The notes under the pieces are model-generated. The model was not told where the DNA came from and did not search any database. It saw only the letters and a program-made list of their open reading frames with translations. A stretch of DNA of 64,000 nucleotides from Apostichopus japonicus (lineage: Eukaryota; Echinodermata; Holothuroidea; Aspidochirotida; Stichopodidae): NCBI RefSeq assembly GCF_037975245.1, contig NC_092576.1, positions 21,205,611 through 21,269,610 of the forward strand. Reading direction: 5' to 3'. Both the position numbers and the translations under genes were made by a program. Positions 45,362 to 60,150 of this stretch are shown one piece after another (within the stretch, counting starts at the first letter, position 1; every line of letters starts with the position of its first letter).

Positions 45362-47519
45362 GGTACCGCACATTCAATTGATCGGTACCGCACATTCGAT
45401 TGATCGGTACCGCACATTCGATTGATCGGTACCGCAAATTCGATTGATCCGTACCGCACATTCGATTGATCGGTACCGCACATTCGATTGATCCGTACCG
45501 CACATTCGATTGATCGGTCACGCACATTCGATTGATCGGTACGGAAAATTCGTTTGATCGGTACCGCACATTCGATTGATCGGTACGGAACATTCGATTG
45601 ATGGGTAAGGAACATTCGATTGATCGGTACCGCACATTCGATTGATCGGTACCGCACATTCGATTGATCGGTCACGCACATTCGATTGATCGGTACGGAA
45701 CATTCGTTTGATCGGTACCGCACATTCGATTGATCGGTACGGAAAATTCGATTGATCGGTAAGGAACATTCGATTGATCGGTACCGCACATTCGATTGAT
45801 CGGAACGGAACATTCGATTGATCGGTACCGCACATTCGATTGATCGGTACGGAAAATTCGATTGATCGGAACGGAACATTCGATTGATCGGTACCGCACA
45901 TTCGATTGATCGGAACGGATGATTCGATTGATCGGTACTGCACATTCGATTGATCAGTACCGCACATTCGATTGATCGGTACCGCACATTCGATTGATCG
46001 GTACCGCACATTCGATTGATCGGAACGGAACATTCGATTGATCGGTACCGCACATTCGATTGATCGGAACGGAACATTCGATTGATCGGTACCGCACATT
46101 CGTTTGATCGGTACCGCACATTCGATTGATCGGTACCGCACATTCGATTGATCGGTACTGCACATTCGATTGATCCGTACTGCACATTCGATTGATCGGT
46201 ACTGCACATTCGATTGATCGGTACCGCATATTCGATTGATCGGTACCGCACATTCGATTGATCCGTACTGCACATTCGATTGATCGGTCACGCACATTCG
46301 CTTGATCGGTACTGAACATTTTTTTGATCGGTCACGCACATTCGATTGATCGGTAACGCACATTCGATTGATCGGTACGGAAAATTCGATTGATCGGAAC
46401 GGAACATTCGATTGATCGGTACCGCACATTCGATTGATCGGAACGGAACATTCGAATGATCGGTTCTGCACATTCGATTGATCGGTACCGCACATTCGAT
46501 TGATCGGTACCGCACATTCGATTGATCGGTACCGCACATTCGATTGATCGGAACGGAACATTCGATTGATCGGTACCGCACATTCGATTGATCGGTACCG
46601 CACATTCGATTGATCGGTACGGAAAATTCGATTGATCGGAACGGAACATTCGATTGATCGGTACCGCACATTCGATTGATCGGAACGGAACATTCGATTG
46701 ATCGGTACTGCACATTCGATTGATCAGTACCGCACATTCGATTGATCGGTACCGCACATTCGATTGATCGGTACCGCACATTCGATTGATCGGAACGGAA
46801 CATTCGATTGATCGTTACCGCACATTCGATTGATCGGAACGGAACATTCGATTGATCGGTACCGCACATTCGTTTGATCGGTACTGCACATTCGATTGAT
46901 CGGTACTGCACATTCGATTGATCGGTACCGCACATTCGATTGATCGGTACCGCACATTCGATTGATCGGTACCGCACATTCGATTGATCCGTACTGCACA
47001 TTCGATTGATCGGTCACGCACATTCGCTTGATCGGTACTGAACATTTTTTTGATCGGTCACGCACATTCGACTGATCGGTAACGCACATTCGATTGATCG
47101 GTACGGAAAATTCGATTGATCGGAACGGAACATGCGATTGATCGGTACCGCACATTCGATTGATCGGAACGGAACATTCGAATGATCGGTACTGCACATT
47201 CGATTGATCGGTACCGCACATTCGATTGATCGGTACCGCACATTCGATTGATCGGTACCGCACATTCGATTGATCGGAACGGAACATTCGATTGATCGGT
47301 ACCGAACATTCGATTGATCGGTACCGCACATTCGATTGATCGGTACCGCACATTCGATTGATCGGAACGGAAACTTCGATTATCGGTACCGCACATTCGA
47401 TTGATCGGTACCGCACATTCGATTGATCGGTACCGCACATTCGATTGATCGGTACTGCACATTCGATTGATCGGTACCGCACATTCGATTGATCGGTACC
47501 GCACATTCGATTGATCGGT
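45362..47519 (+). repeat. Satellite with two T7 variants 726 bp apart
   Basis: Continuous monomers rich in GAACGGAAC tails and GGAAAATTC forms. T7 monomers lie at 46319 and 47045, 33 monomers apart, with similar flanks, so a 726-bp unit is locally duplicated. A monomer with an altered AAACTTCG and a 1-bp deletion lies at 47,371-47,383. Nothing but satellite is seen. Confidence 0.75.
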
Positions 47520-50500
47520 ACCGTACATTCGATTGATCGGTACCGCACATTCGATTGATCCGTACCGCACATTCGATTGATCGGTCACGCACATTCTCTT
47601 GATCGGTACGGAACATTCGTTTGATCGGTACCGCACATTCGATTGATCGGTACGGAACATTCGATTGATCGGTACGGAACATTCGATTGATCGGTACTGC
47701 ACATTCGATTGATCGGTACCGCACATTCGATTGATCGGAACCGCACATTCGATTGATCGGTATCGCACATTCGATTGATCGATACGGAACATTCGATTGA
47801 TCGGTACCGCACATTCGATTGATCGGTACGGAACATTCGATTGATCGGTACCGCACATTCGATTAATCCGTACCGCACATTCGATTGAGCGGTACCGCAC
47901 ATTCGATTGATCGTTACCGCACATTCGATTGATCGGTACGGAACATTCGTTTGATCGGTACTGCACATTCGATTGATCGGTACGGAACATTCGATTGATC
48001 GGTAAGGAACATTCGATTGATCGGTACCGCACATTTGATTGATCGGTACCGCACATTCAATTGATCGGTACCGCACATTCGATTGATCGGTACCGCACAT
48101 TCGATTGATCGGTACGGAACATTCGATTGATCGGTACCGCACATTCGATTGATCGGTACTGCACATTCGATTGATCGGTACCGCACATTCGATTGATCGG
48201 TACCGCACATTCGATTGATCGGTACCGCACATTCGATTGATCGGGACCGCACATTCGATTGATCGGTACCGCACATTCGATTGATCGGTACCGCACATTC
48301 GATTGATCCGTACCGCACATTCGATTGATCGGTCACGCACATTCTCTTGATCGGTACGGAACATTCGTTTGATCGGTACCGCACATTCGATTGATCGGTA
48401 CGGAACATTCGATTGATCGGTACGGAACATTCGATTGATCGGTACTGCACATTCGATTGATCGGTACCGCACATTCGATTGATCGGAACCGCACATTCGA
48501 TTGATCGGTATCGCACATTCGATTGATCGATACGGAACATTCGATTGATCGGTACCGCACATTCGATTGATCGGTACGGAACATTCGATTGATCGGTACC
48601 GCACATTCGATTGATCCGTACCGCACATTCGATTGAGCGGTACCGCACATTCGATTGATCGGTACCGCACATTCGATTGATCGGTACGGAACATTCGTTT
48701 GATCGGTACCGCACATTCGATTGATCGGTACGGAACATTCGATTGATCGGTAAGGAACATTCGATTGATCGGTACCGCACATTTGATTGATCGGTACCGC
48801 ACATTCGATTGATCGGTACCGCACATTCGATTGATCGGTACCGCACATTCGATTGATCGGTACCGCACATTCGATTGATCGGTACTGCACATTCGATTGA
48901 TCGGTACCGCACATTCGATTGATCGGTACCGCACATTCGATTGATCGGTACCGTACATTAGATTGATCGGTACCGCACATTCGATTGATCCGTACCGCAC
49001 ATTCGATTGATCGGTCACGCACATTCTCTTGATCGGTACGGAACATTCGTTTGATCGGTACCGCACATTCGATTGATCGGTACGGAACATTCGATTGATC
49101 GGTACGGAACATTCGATTGATCGGTACTGCACATTCGATTGATCGGTACCGCACATTCGATTGATCGGAACCGCACATTCGATTGATCGGTACCGCACAT
49201 TCGATTGATCGGTACGGAACATTCGATTGATCGGTACCGCACATTCGATTGATCCGTACCGCACATTCGATTGAGCGGTACCGCACATTCGATTGATCGG
49301 TACCGCACATTCGATTGATCGGTACGGAACATTCGTTTGATCGGTACCGCACATTCGATTGATCGGTACGGAACATTCGATTGATCGGTAAGGAACATTC
49401 GATTGATCGGTACCGCACATTTGATTGATCGGTACCGCACATTCGATTGATCGGTACCGCACATTCGATTGATCGGTACCGCACATTCGATTGATCGGTA
49501 CGGAACATTCGATTGATCGGTACCGCACATTCGATTGATCGGTACTGCACATTCGATTGATCGGTACCGCACATTCGATTGATCGGTACCGCACATTCGA
49601 TTGATCGGTACCGCACATTCGATTGATCGGTACGGAACATTCGTTTGATCGGTACCGAACATTCGATTGATCGGTACCGCACATTCGAATGATCGGTACG
49701 GAACATTCGATTGATCGGTAAGGAACATTCGATTGATCGGTCACGCACATTCGACTGATCGGTAACGCACGTTCGATTGATCGGTACGGAAAATTCGATT
49801 GATCGGAACGGAACATTCGATTGATCGGTACCGCACATTCGATTGATCGGAACTGAACATTCGAATGATCGGTACTGCACATTCGATTGATCGGTACCGC
49901 ACATTCGATTGATCGGTACCGCACATTCGATTGATCGGTACCGCACATTCGATTGATCGGAACGGAACATTCGATTGATCGGTACGGAACATTCGATTGA
50001 TCGGTACCGCACATTCGATTGATCCGTACCGCACATTCGATTGAGCGGTACCGCACATTCGATTGATCGGTACTTAACATTCGTTTGATCTGTACCGCAC
50101 ATTCGATTGATCGGTACCGCACATTCGATTGATCGGGACGGCACATTCGATTGATCGGTACTGCACATTCGATTGATCGGTACCGCACATTCGATTGATC
50201 CGTACCGCACATTCGATTGATCGGTCACGCACATTCTCTTGATCGGTACGGAACATTCGTTTGATCGGTACCGCACATTCGATTGATCGGTACGGAACAT
50301 TCGATTGATCGGTACGGAACATTCGATTGATCGGTACTGCACATTCGATTGATCGGTACCGCACATTCGATTGATCGGAACCGCACATTCGATTGATCGG
50401 TATCGCACATTCGATTGATCGATACGGAACATTCGATTGATCGGTCACGCACATTCGATTGATCGGTACGGAACATTCGATTGATCGGTACCGCACATTC

Positions 50501-51495
50501 GATTAATCCGTACCGCACATTCGATTGAGCGGTACCGCACATTCGATTGATCGGTACCGCACATTCGATTGATCGGTACGGAACATTCGTTTGATCGGTA
50601 CTGCACATTCGATTGATCGGTACGGAACATTCGATTGATCGGTAAGGAACATTCGATTGATCGGTACCGCACATTGGATTGATCGGTACCGCACATTCAA
50701 TTGATCGGTACCGCACATTCGATTGATCGGTACCGCACATTCGATTGATCGGTACGGAACATTCGATTGATCGGTACCGCACATTCGATTGATCGGTACT
50801 GCACATTCGATTGATCGGTACCGCACATTCGATTGATCCGTACCGCACATTCGATTGATCGGTACCGCACATTCGATTGATCGGTACCGCACATTCGATT
50901 GATCGGTACCGCACATTCGATTGATCGGTACCGCACATTCGATTGATCCGTACCGCACATTCGATTGATCGGTCACGCACATTCTCTTGATCGGTACGGA
51001 ACATTCGTTTGATCGGTACCGCACATTCGATTGATCGGTACGGAACATTCGATTGATCGGTACGGAACATTCGATTGATCGGTACTGCACATTCGATTGA
51101 TCGGTACCGCACATTCGATTGATCGGAACCGCACATTCGATTGATCGGTATCGCACATTCGATTGATCGAAACGGAACATTCGATTGATCGGTACCGCAC
51201 ATTCGATTGATCGGTACGGAACATTCGATTGATCGGTACCGCACATTCGATTGATCCGTACCGCACATTCGATTGAGCGGTACCGCACATTCGATTGATC
51301 GGTACCGCACATTCGATTGATCGGTACGGAACATTCGTTTGATCGGTACCGCACATTCGATTGATCGGTACGGAACATTCGATTGATCGGTAAGGAACAT
51401 TCGATTGATCGGTACCGCACATTTGATTGATCGGTACCGCACATTCGATTGATCGGTACCGCACATTCGATTGATCGGTACCGCACATTCGATTG
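47520..51495 (+). repeat. Segmental duplication K (47520-48855 with 50160-51495)
   Basis: About 1.33 kb recurs at a spacing of 2640 bp (120 monomers). The shared rare core CATTCTCTTG follows TCACGCAC heads near 47585, 48333, 49015, 50225 and 50973. Those heads are 748, 682, 1210 and 748 bp apart (34, 31, 55 and 34 monomers), so a unit of about 0.7 kb underlies this region. The block between the copies (48,856-50,159) is a further partial copy. Confidence 0.82.
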
Positions 51496-52549
51496 AACGG
51501 TACGGAACATTCGATTGATCGGTACCGCACATTCGATTGATCGGTACTGCACATTCGATTGATCGGTACCGCACATTCGATTGATCCGTACCGCACATTC
51601 GATTGATCGGTACCGCACATTCGATTGATCGGTACGGAACATTCGTTTGATCGGTACCGAACATTCGATTGATCGGTACCGCACATTCGAATGATCGGTA
51701 CGGAACATTCGATTGATCGGTAAGGAACATTCGATTGATCGGTCACGCACATTCGACTGATCGGTAACGCACATTCGATTGATCGGTACGGAAAATTCCA
51801 TTGATCGGAACGGAACATTCGATTGATCGGTACCGCACATTCGATTGATCGGAACGGAAAATTCGAATGATCGGTACTGCACATTCGATTGATCGGTACC
51901 GCACATTTGATTGATCGGTACCGCACATTCGATTGATCGGTACCGCACATTCGATTGATCGGAACGGAACATTCGATTGATCGGTACCGCACATTCGATT
52001 GATCGGAACTGCACATTCGATTGATCGGTACCGCATATTCGTTTGATCGGTACCGCACATTCGATTGATCGGTACCGCACATTCGATTGATCGGTACTGC
52101 ACATTCGATTGATCGGTACTGCACATTCGATTGATCGGTACCGCACATTCGATTGATCGGTAACGCACATTCGATTGATCGGTACCGCACATTCGATTGA
52201 TCCGTACCGCACATTCGATTGATCGGTCACGCACATTCGCTTGATCGGTACTGAACATTCGTTTGATCGGTACCGCACATTCGATTGATCGGTACGGAAC
52301 ATTCGATTGATCGGTAAGGAACATTCGATTGATCGGTACTGCACATTCGATTGATCGGTACCGCACATTCGATTGATCGGTACCGCACATTCGATTGATC
52401 GGTACCGCACATTCGATTGATCGGTACGGAACATTCGATTGATCGGTACCGCACATTCGATTGATCGGTACGGAACATTCGATTGATCGGTACCGCACAT
52501 TCGATTGATCCGTACCGCACATTCGATTGAGCGGTACCGCACATTCGAT

Positions 52550-55500
52550 TGATCGGTACTTAACATTCGTTTCATCTGTACCGCACATTCGATTGATCGG
52601 TACCGCACATTCGATTGATCGGGACGGCACATTCGATTGATCGGTACTGCACATTCGATTGATCGGTACCGAACATTCGATTGATCGGTACCGCACATTC
52701 GATTGATCGGTACCGCACATTCGATTGATCGGAACGGAACATTCGATTGATCGGTACCGCACATTCGATTGATCGGAACGGAACATTCGATTGATCGGTA
52801 CCGCACATTCGTTTGATCGGTAACGCACATTCGATTGATCGGTACCGCACATTCGATTGATCGGTACGGAACATTCGATTGATCGGTACCGCACATTCGA
52901 TTGATCGGTACGGAACATTCGTTTGATCGGTACCGCACTTTCGATTGATCGGTACGGAACATTCGATTGATCTGTAAGGAACATTCGATTGATCGGTACT
53001 GCACATTCGAATGATCGGTACCGCACATTCGATTGATCGGTACCGCACATTCGATTGATCGGTACCGCACATTCGATTGATCGGTACGGAAAATTTGATT
53101 GATCGGTACCGCACATTCGATTGATCGGAACGGAACATTCGAATGATCGGTACTGCACATTCGATTGATCGGTACCGCACATTCGATTGATCGGTACCGC
53201 ACATTCGATTGATCCGTACTGCACATTCGATTGATCGGTCACGCACATTCGCTTGATCGGTACTGAACATTTTTTTGATCGGTCACGCACATTCGACTGA
53301 TCGGTAACGCACATTCGATTGATCGGTACGGAAAATTCGATTGATCGGAACGGAACATTCGATTGATCGGTACCGCACATTCGATTGATCGGAACGGAAC
53401 ATTCGAATGATCGGTACTGCACATTCGATTGATCGGTACCGCACATTCGATTGATCGGTACCGCACATTCGATTGATCGGTACCGCACATTCGATTGATC
53501 GGAACGGAACATTCGATTGATCGGTACCGAACATTCGATTGATCGGTACCGCACATTCGATTGATCGGTACCGCACATTCGATTGATCGGAACGGAACAT
53601 TCGATTATCGGTACCGCACATTCGATTGATCGGTACCGCACATTCGATTGATCGGTACCGCACATTCGATTGATCGGTACGGAACATTCGTTTGATCGGT
53701 ACCGCACATTCGATTGATCGGTACGGAACATTCGATTGATCGGTACGGAACATTCGATTGATCGGTATTGCACATTCGATTGATCGGTACCGCACATTCG
53801 ATTGATCGGAACCGCACATTCGATTGATCGGTATCGCACATTCGATTGATCGATACGGAACATTCGATTGATCGGTACCGCACATTCGATTGATCGGTAC
53901 GGAACATTCGATTGATCGGTACCGCACATTCGATTGATCCGTACCGCACATTCGATTGAGCGGTACCGCACATTCGATTGATTGGTACCGCACATTCGAT
54001 TGATCGGTACGGAACATTCGTTTGATCGGTACCGCACATTCGATTGATCGGTACGGAACATTCGATTGATCGGTAAGGAACATTCGATTGATCGGTACCG
54101 CACATTTGATTGATCGGTACCGCACATTCGATTGATCGGTACCGCACATTCGATTGATCGGTACCGCACATTCGATTGATCGGTACGGAACATTCGATTG
54201 ATCGGTACCGCACATTCGATTGATCGGTACTGCACATTCGATTGATCGGTACCGCACATTCGATTGATCCGTACCGCACATTCGATTGATCGGTACCGCA
54301 CATTCGATTGATCGGTACGGAACATTCGTTTGATCGGTACCGAACATTCGATTGATCCGTACCGCACATTCGAATGATCGGTACCGCACATTCGATTGAT
54401 CGGTAAGGAACATTCGATTGATCAGTCACGCACATTCGACTGATCGGTAACGCACATTCGATTGATCGGTACGGAAAATTCGATTGATCGGAACGGAACA
54501 TTCGATTGATCGGTACCGCACATTCGATTGATCGGAACGGAACATTCGAATGATCGGTACTGCACATTCGATTGATCGGTACCGCACATTCGATTGATCG
54601 GTACCGCACATTCGATTGATCTATACCGCACATTCGATTGATCGGAACGGAACATTCGATTGATCGGTACCGCACATTCGATTGATCGGAACCGCACATT
54701 CGATTGATCGGTACCGCATATTCGTTTGATCGGTACCGCACATTCGATTGATCGGTACCGCACATTCGATTGATCGGTACTGCACATTCGATTGATCGGT
54801 ACTGCACATTCGATTGATCGGTACCGCACATTCGATTGATCGGTACCGCACATTCGATTGATCGGTACCGCACATTCGATTGATCCGTACCGCACATTCG
54901 ATTGATCGGTACTGAACATTCGTTTGATCGGTACCGCACATTCGATTGATCGGTACGGAACATTCGATTGATCGGTAAGGAACATTCGATTGATCGGTAC
55001 TGCACATTCGATTGATCGGTACCGCACATTCGTTTGATCGGTACCGCACATTCGATTGATCGGTACCGCACATTCGATTGATCGGTACGGAACATTCGAT
55101 TGATCGGTACTGAACATTCGATTGATCGGTACGGAACATTCGTTTGATCGGTACCGCACTTTCGATTGATCGGTACGGAACATTCGATTGATCTGTAAGG
55201 AACATTCGATTGATCGGTACTGCACATTCGATTGATCGGTACCGCACATTCGATTGATCGGAACCGCACATTCGATTGATCGGTATCGCACATTCGATTG
55301 ATCGATACGGAACATTCGATTGATCGGTACCGCACATTCGATTGATCGGTACGGAACATTCGATTGATCGGTACCGCACATTCGATTGATCCGTACCGCA
55401 CATTCGATTGAGCGGTACCGCACATTCGATTGATTGGTACCGCACATTCGATTGATCGGTACGGAACATTCGTTTGATCGGTACCGCACATTCGATTGAT

Positions 55501-58500
55501 CGGTACGGAACATTCGATTGATCGGTAAGGAACATTCGATTGATCGGTACCGCACATTTGATTGATCGGTACCGCACATTCGATTGATCGGTACCGCACA
55601 TTCGATTGATCGGTACCGCACATTCGATTGATCGGTACGGAACATTCGATTGATCGGTACCGCACATTCGATTGATCGGTACTGCACATTCGATTGATCG
55701 GTACCGCACATTCGATTGATCCGTACCGCACATTCGATTGATCGGTACCGCACATTCGATTGATCGGTACGGAACATTCGTTTGATCGGTACCGAACATT
55801 CGATTGATCCGTACCGCACATTCGAATGATCGGTACCGCACATTCGATTGATCGGTAAGGAACATTCGATTGATCAGTCACGCACATTCGACTGATCGGT
55901 AACGCACATTCGATTGATCGGTACGGAAAATTCGATTGATCGGAACGGAACATTCGATTGATCGGTACCGCACATTCGATTGATCGGAACGGAACATTCG
56001 AATGATCGGTATTGCACATTCGATTGATCGGTACCGCACATTCGATTGATCGGAACCGCACATTCGATTGATCGGTATCGCACATTCGATTGATCGATAC
56101 GGAACATTCGATTGATCGGTACCGCACATTCGATTGATCGGTACGGAACATTCGATTGATCGGTACCGCACATTCGATTGATCCGTACCGCACATTCGAT
56201 TGAGCGGTACCGCACATTCGATTGATTGGTACCGCACATTCGATTGATCGGTACGGAACATTCGTTTGATCGGTACCGCACATTCGATTGATCGGTACGG
56301 AACATTCGATTGATCGGTAAGGAACATTCGATTGATCGGTACCGCACATTTGATTGATCGGTACCGCACATTCGATTGATCGGTACCGCACATTCGATTG
56401 ATCGGTACCGCACAATCGATTGATCGGTACGGAACATTCGATTGATCGGTACCGCACATTCGATTGATCGGTACTGCACATTCGATTGATTGGTACCGCA
56501 CATTCGATTGATCCGTACCGCACATTCGATTGATCGGTACCGCACATTCGATTGATCGGTACGGAACATTCGTTTGATCGGTACCGAACATTCGATTGAT
56601 CCGTACCGCACATTCGAATGATCGGTACCGCACATTCGATTGATCGGTAAGGAACATTCGATTGATCAGTCACGCACATTCGACTGATCGGTAACGCACA
56701 TTCGATTGATCGGTACGGAAAATTCGATTGATCGGAACGGAACATTCGATTGATCGGTACCGCACATTCGATTGATCGGAACGGAACATTCGAATGATCG
56801 GTACTGCACATTCGATTGATCGGTACCGCACATTCGATTGATCGGTACCGCACATTCGATTGATCTATACCGCACATTCGATTGATCGGAACGGAACATT
56901 CGATTGATCGGTACCGCACATTCGATTGATCGGAACCGCACATTCGATTGATCGGTACCGCATATTCGTTTGATCGGTACCGCACATTCGATTGATCGGT
57001 ACCGCACATTCGATTGATCGGTACTGCACATTCGATTGATCGGTACTGCACATTCGATTGATCGGTACCGCACATTCGATTGATCGGTACCGCACATTCG
57101 ATTGATCGGTACCGCACATTCGATTGATCCGTACCGCACATTCGATTGATCGGTCACGCACATTCGCTTGATCGGTACTGAACATTCGTTTGATCGGTAC
57201 CGCACATTCGATTGATCGGTACGGAACATTCGATTGATCGGTAAGGAACATTCGATTGATCGGTACTGCACATTCGATTGATCGGTACCGCACATTCGTT
57301 TGATCGGTACCGCACATTCGATTGATCGGTACCGCACATTCGATTGATCGGTACGGAACATTCGATTGATCGGTACTGAACATTCGATTGATCGGTACGG
57401 AACATTCGTTTGATCGGTACCGCACTTTCGATTGATCGGTACGGAACATTCGATTGATCTGTAAGGAACATTCGATTGATCGGTACTGCACATTCGATTG
57501 ATCGGTACCGCACATTCGATTGATCGGTACCGCACATTCGATTGATCGGTACCGCACATTCGATTGATCGGTACCCGCATTCGATTGATCGGTACCGCAC
57601 ATTCGTTTGATCGGTACCGCACATTCGATTGATCGGTACCGCACATTCGATTGATCGGTACCGCACATTCGATTGATCGGTACCGAACATTCGATTGATC
57701 GGTACCGCACATTCGTTTGATCGGTAACGCACATTCGATTGATCGGTACCGCACATTCGATTGATCGGTACTGCATATTCGATTGATCGGTACCGCACAT
57801 TCGATTGATCGGTACCGCACATTCGATTGATCGGTACCGCACATTCGATTGATCGGTACTGCACATTCGATTGATCCGTACCGCACATTCGATTGATCGG
57901 TCACGCACATTCGCTTGATCGGTACGGCACATTCGTTTGATCGGTACCGCACATTCGGTTGATCGGTACGGAACATTCGATTGATCGGTAAGGAACATTC
58001 GATTGAGCGGTACCGCACATTCGATTGATCGGTACGTAACATTCGTTTGATCGGTACCGCACATTCGATTGATCGGTACCGCACATTCGATTGATCGGTA
58101 CTGCACATTCGATTGATCGGTACTGCACATTCGATTGATCGGTACCGAACATTCGATTGATCGGTACCGCACATTCGATTGATCGGTACCGCACATTCGA
58201 TTGATCGGAACGGAACATTCGATTGATCGGTACCGCACATTCGATTGATCGGAACGGAACATTCGATTGATCGGTACCGCACATTCGTTTGATCGGTACC
58301 GCACATTCGATTGATCGGTACCGCACATTCGATTGATCGGTACGGAACATTCGATTGATCGGTACTGCACATTCGATTGATCGGTACCGCACATTCGATT
58401 GATCGGTACTGCACATTCGATTGATCGGTACCGCACATTCGATTGATCGGTACCGCACATTCGATTGATCGGTAACGCACATTCGACTGATCGGTAACGC

Positions 58501-60150
58501 ACATTCGATTGATCGGTACGGAAAATTCGATTGATCGGAACGGAACATTCGATTGATCGGTACCGCACATTCGATTGATCGGAACGGAACATTCGATTGA
58601 TCAGTACCGCACATTCGATTGATCCGTACCGCACATTCGATTGAGCGGTACCGCACATTCGATTGATCGGTACTTAACATTCGTTTGATCTGTACCGCAC
58701 ATTCGATTGATCGGTACCGCACATTCGATTGATCGGAACGGAACATTCGATTGATCGGTACCGCACATTCGATTGATCGGAACGGAACATTCGATTGATC
58801 GGTACCGCACATTCGTTTGATCGGTAACGCACATTCGATTGATCGGTACCGCACATTCGATTGATCGGTACGGAACATTCGATTGATCGGTACCGCACAT
58901 TCGATTGATCGGTACGGAACATTCGTTTGATCGGTACCGCACTTTCGATTGATCGGTACGGAACATTCGATTGATCTGTAAGGAACATTCGATTGATCGG
59001 TACTGCACATTCGAATGATCGGTACCGCACATTCGATTGATCGGTACCGCACATTCGATTGATCGGTACCGCACATTCGATTGATCGGTACCGCACATTC
59101 GATTGATCGGTACGGAAAATTTGATTGATCCGAACGGAACATTCGATTGATCGGTACCGCACATTCGATTGATCGGAACGGAACATTCGAATGATCGGTA
59201 CTGCACATTCGATTGATCGGTACCGCACATTCGATTGATCGGTACCGCACATTCGATTGATCCGTACTGCACATTCGATTGATCGGTCACGCACATTCGC
59301 TTGATCGGTACTGAACATTTTTTTGATCGGTCACGCACATTCGACTGATCGGTAACGCACATTCCATTGATCGGTACGGAAAATTCGATTGATCGGAACG
59401 GAACATTCGATTGATCGGTACCGCACATTCGATTGATCGGAACGGAACATTCGAATGATCGGTACTGCACATTCGATTGATCGGTACCGCACATTCGATT
59501 GATCGGTACCGCACATTCGATTGATCGGTACCGCACATTCGATTGATCGGAACGGAACATTCGATTGATCGGTACCGAACATTCGATTGATCGGTACCGC
59601 ACATTCGATTGATCGGTACCGCACATTCGATTGATCGGAACGGAACATTCGATTATCGGTACCGCACATTCGATTGATCGGTACCGCACATTCGATTGAT
59701 CGGTACCGCACATTCGATTGATCGGTACGGAACATTCGTTTGATCGGTACCGCACATTCGATTGATCGGTACGGAACATTCGATTGATCGGTACGGAACA
59801 TTCGATTGATCGGTATTGCACATTCGATTGATCGGTACCGCACATTCGATTGATCGGAACCGCACATTCGATTGATCGGTATCGCACATTCGATTGATCG
59901 ATACGGAACATTCGATTGATCGGTACCGCACATTCGATTGATCGGTACGGAACATTCGATTGATCGGTACCGCACATTCGATCGATCCGTACCGCACATT
60001 CGATTGAGCGGTACCGCACATTCGATTGATCGGTACCGCACATTCGATTGATCGGTACGGAACATTCGTTTGATCGGTACCGCACATTCGATTGATCGGT
60101 ACGGAACATTCGATTGATCGGTAAGGAACATTCGATTGATCGGTACCGCA
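52550..60150 (+). repeat. Segmental duplication L (52550-54104 with 58660-60152)
   Basis: The copies are spaced 6114, then 6026, then 6048 bp, which is whole monomers minus two bases. The two bases are explained by the single-base deletions at 53,606 and 57,575. Shared landmarks are TACTTAAC (52,557 and 58,671), GGAAAATTTG (about 53,090 and 59,115), the T7 monomer (53270 and 59318) and the GATTATCGG deletion (53,606 and 59,654). Confidence 0.8.
53770..56850 (+). repeat. Triplicated block M (spacings 1452 and 792 bp)
   Basis: A block headed by GGAACCGCAC then GGTATCGCAC then ATCGATACGG occurs near 53,809, 55,261 and 56,053, and its downstream part, headed by CAGTCACGCAC, near 54,422, 55,874 and 56,666. 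The spacings are 66 and 36 monomers. The middle copy is shorter because about 30 monomers present after the first copy (54.6-55.25 kb) do not follow it. Confidence 0.8.

Noticed and set aside
46319-46325. T7 tract as a transcription terminator
   Set aside because: No gene or stem-loop precedes it. It is one variant of CATTCGTTTG copied five times with its flanks.
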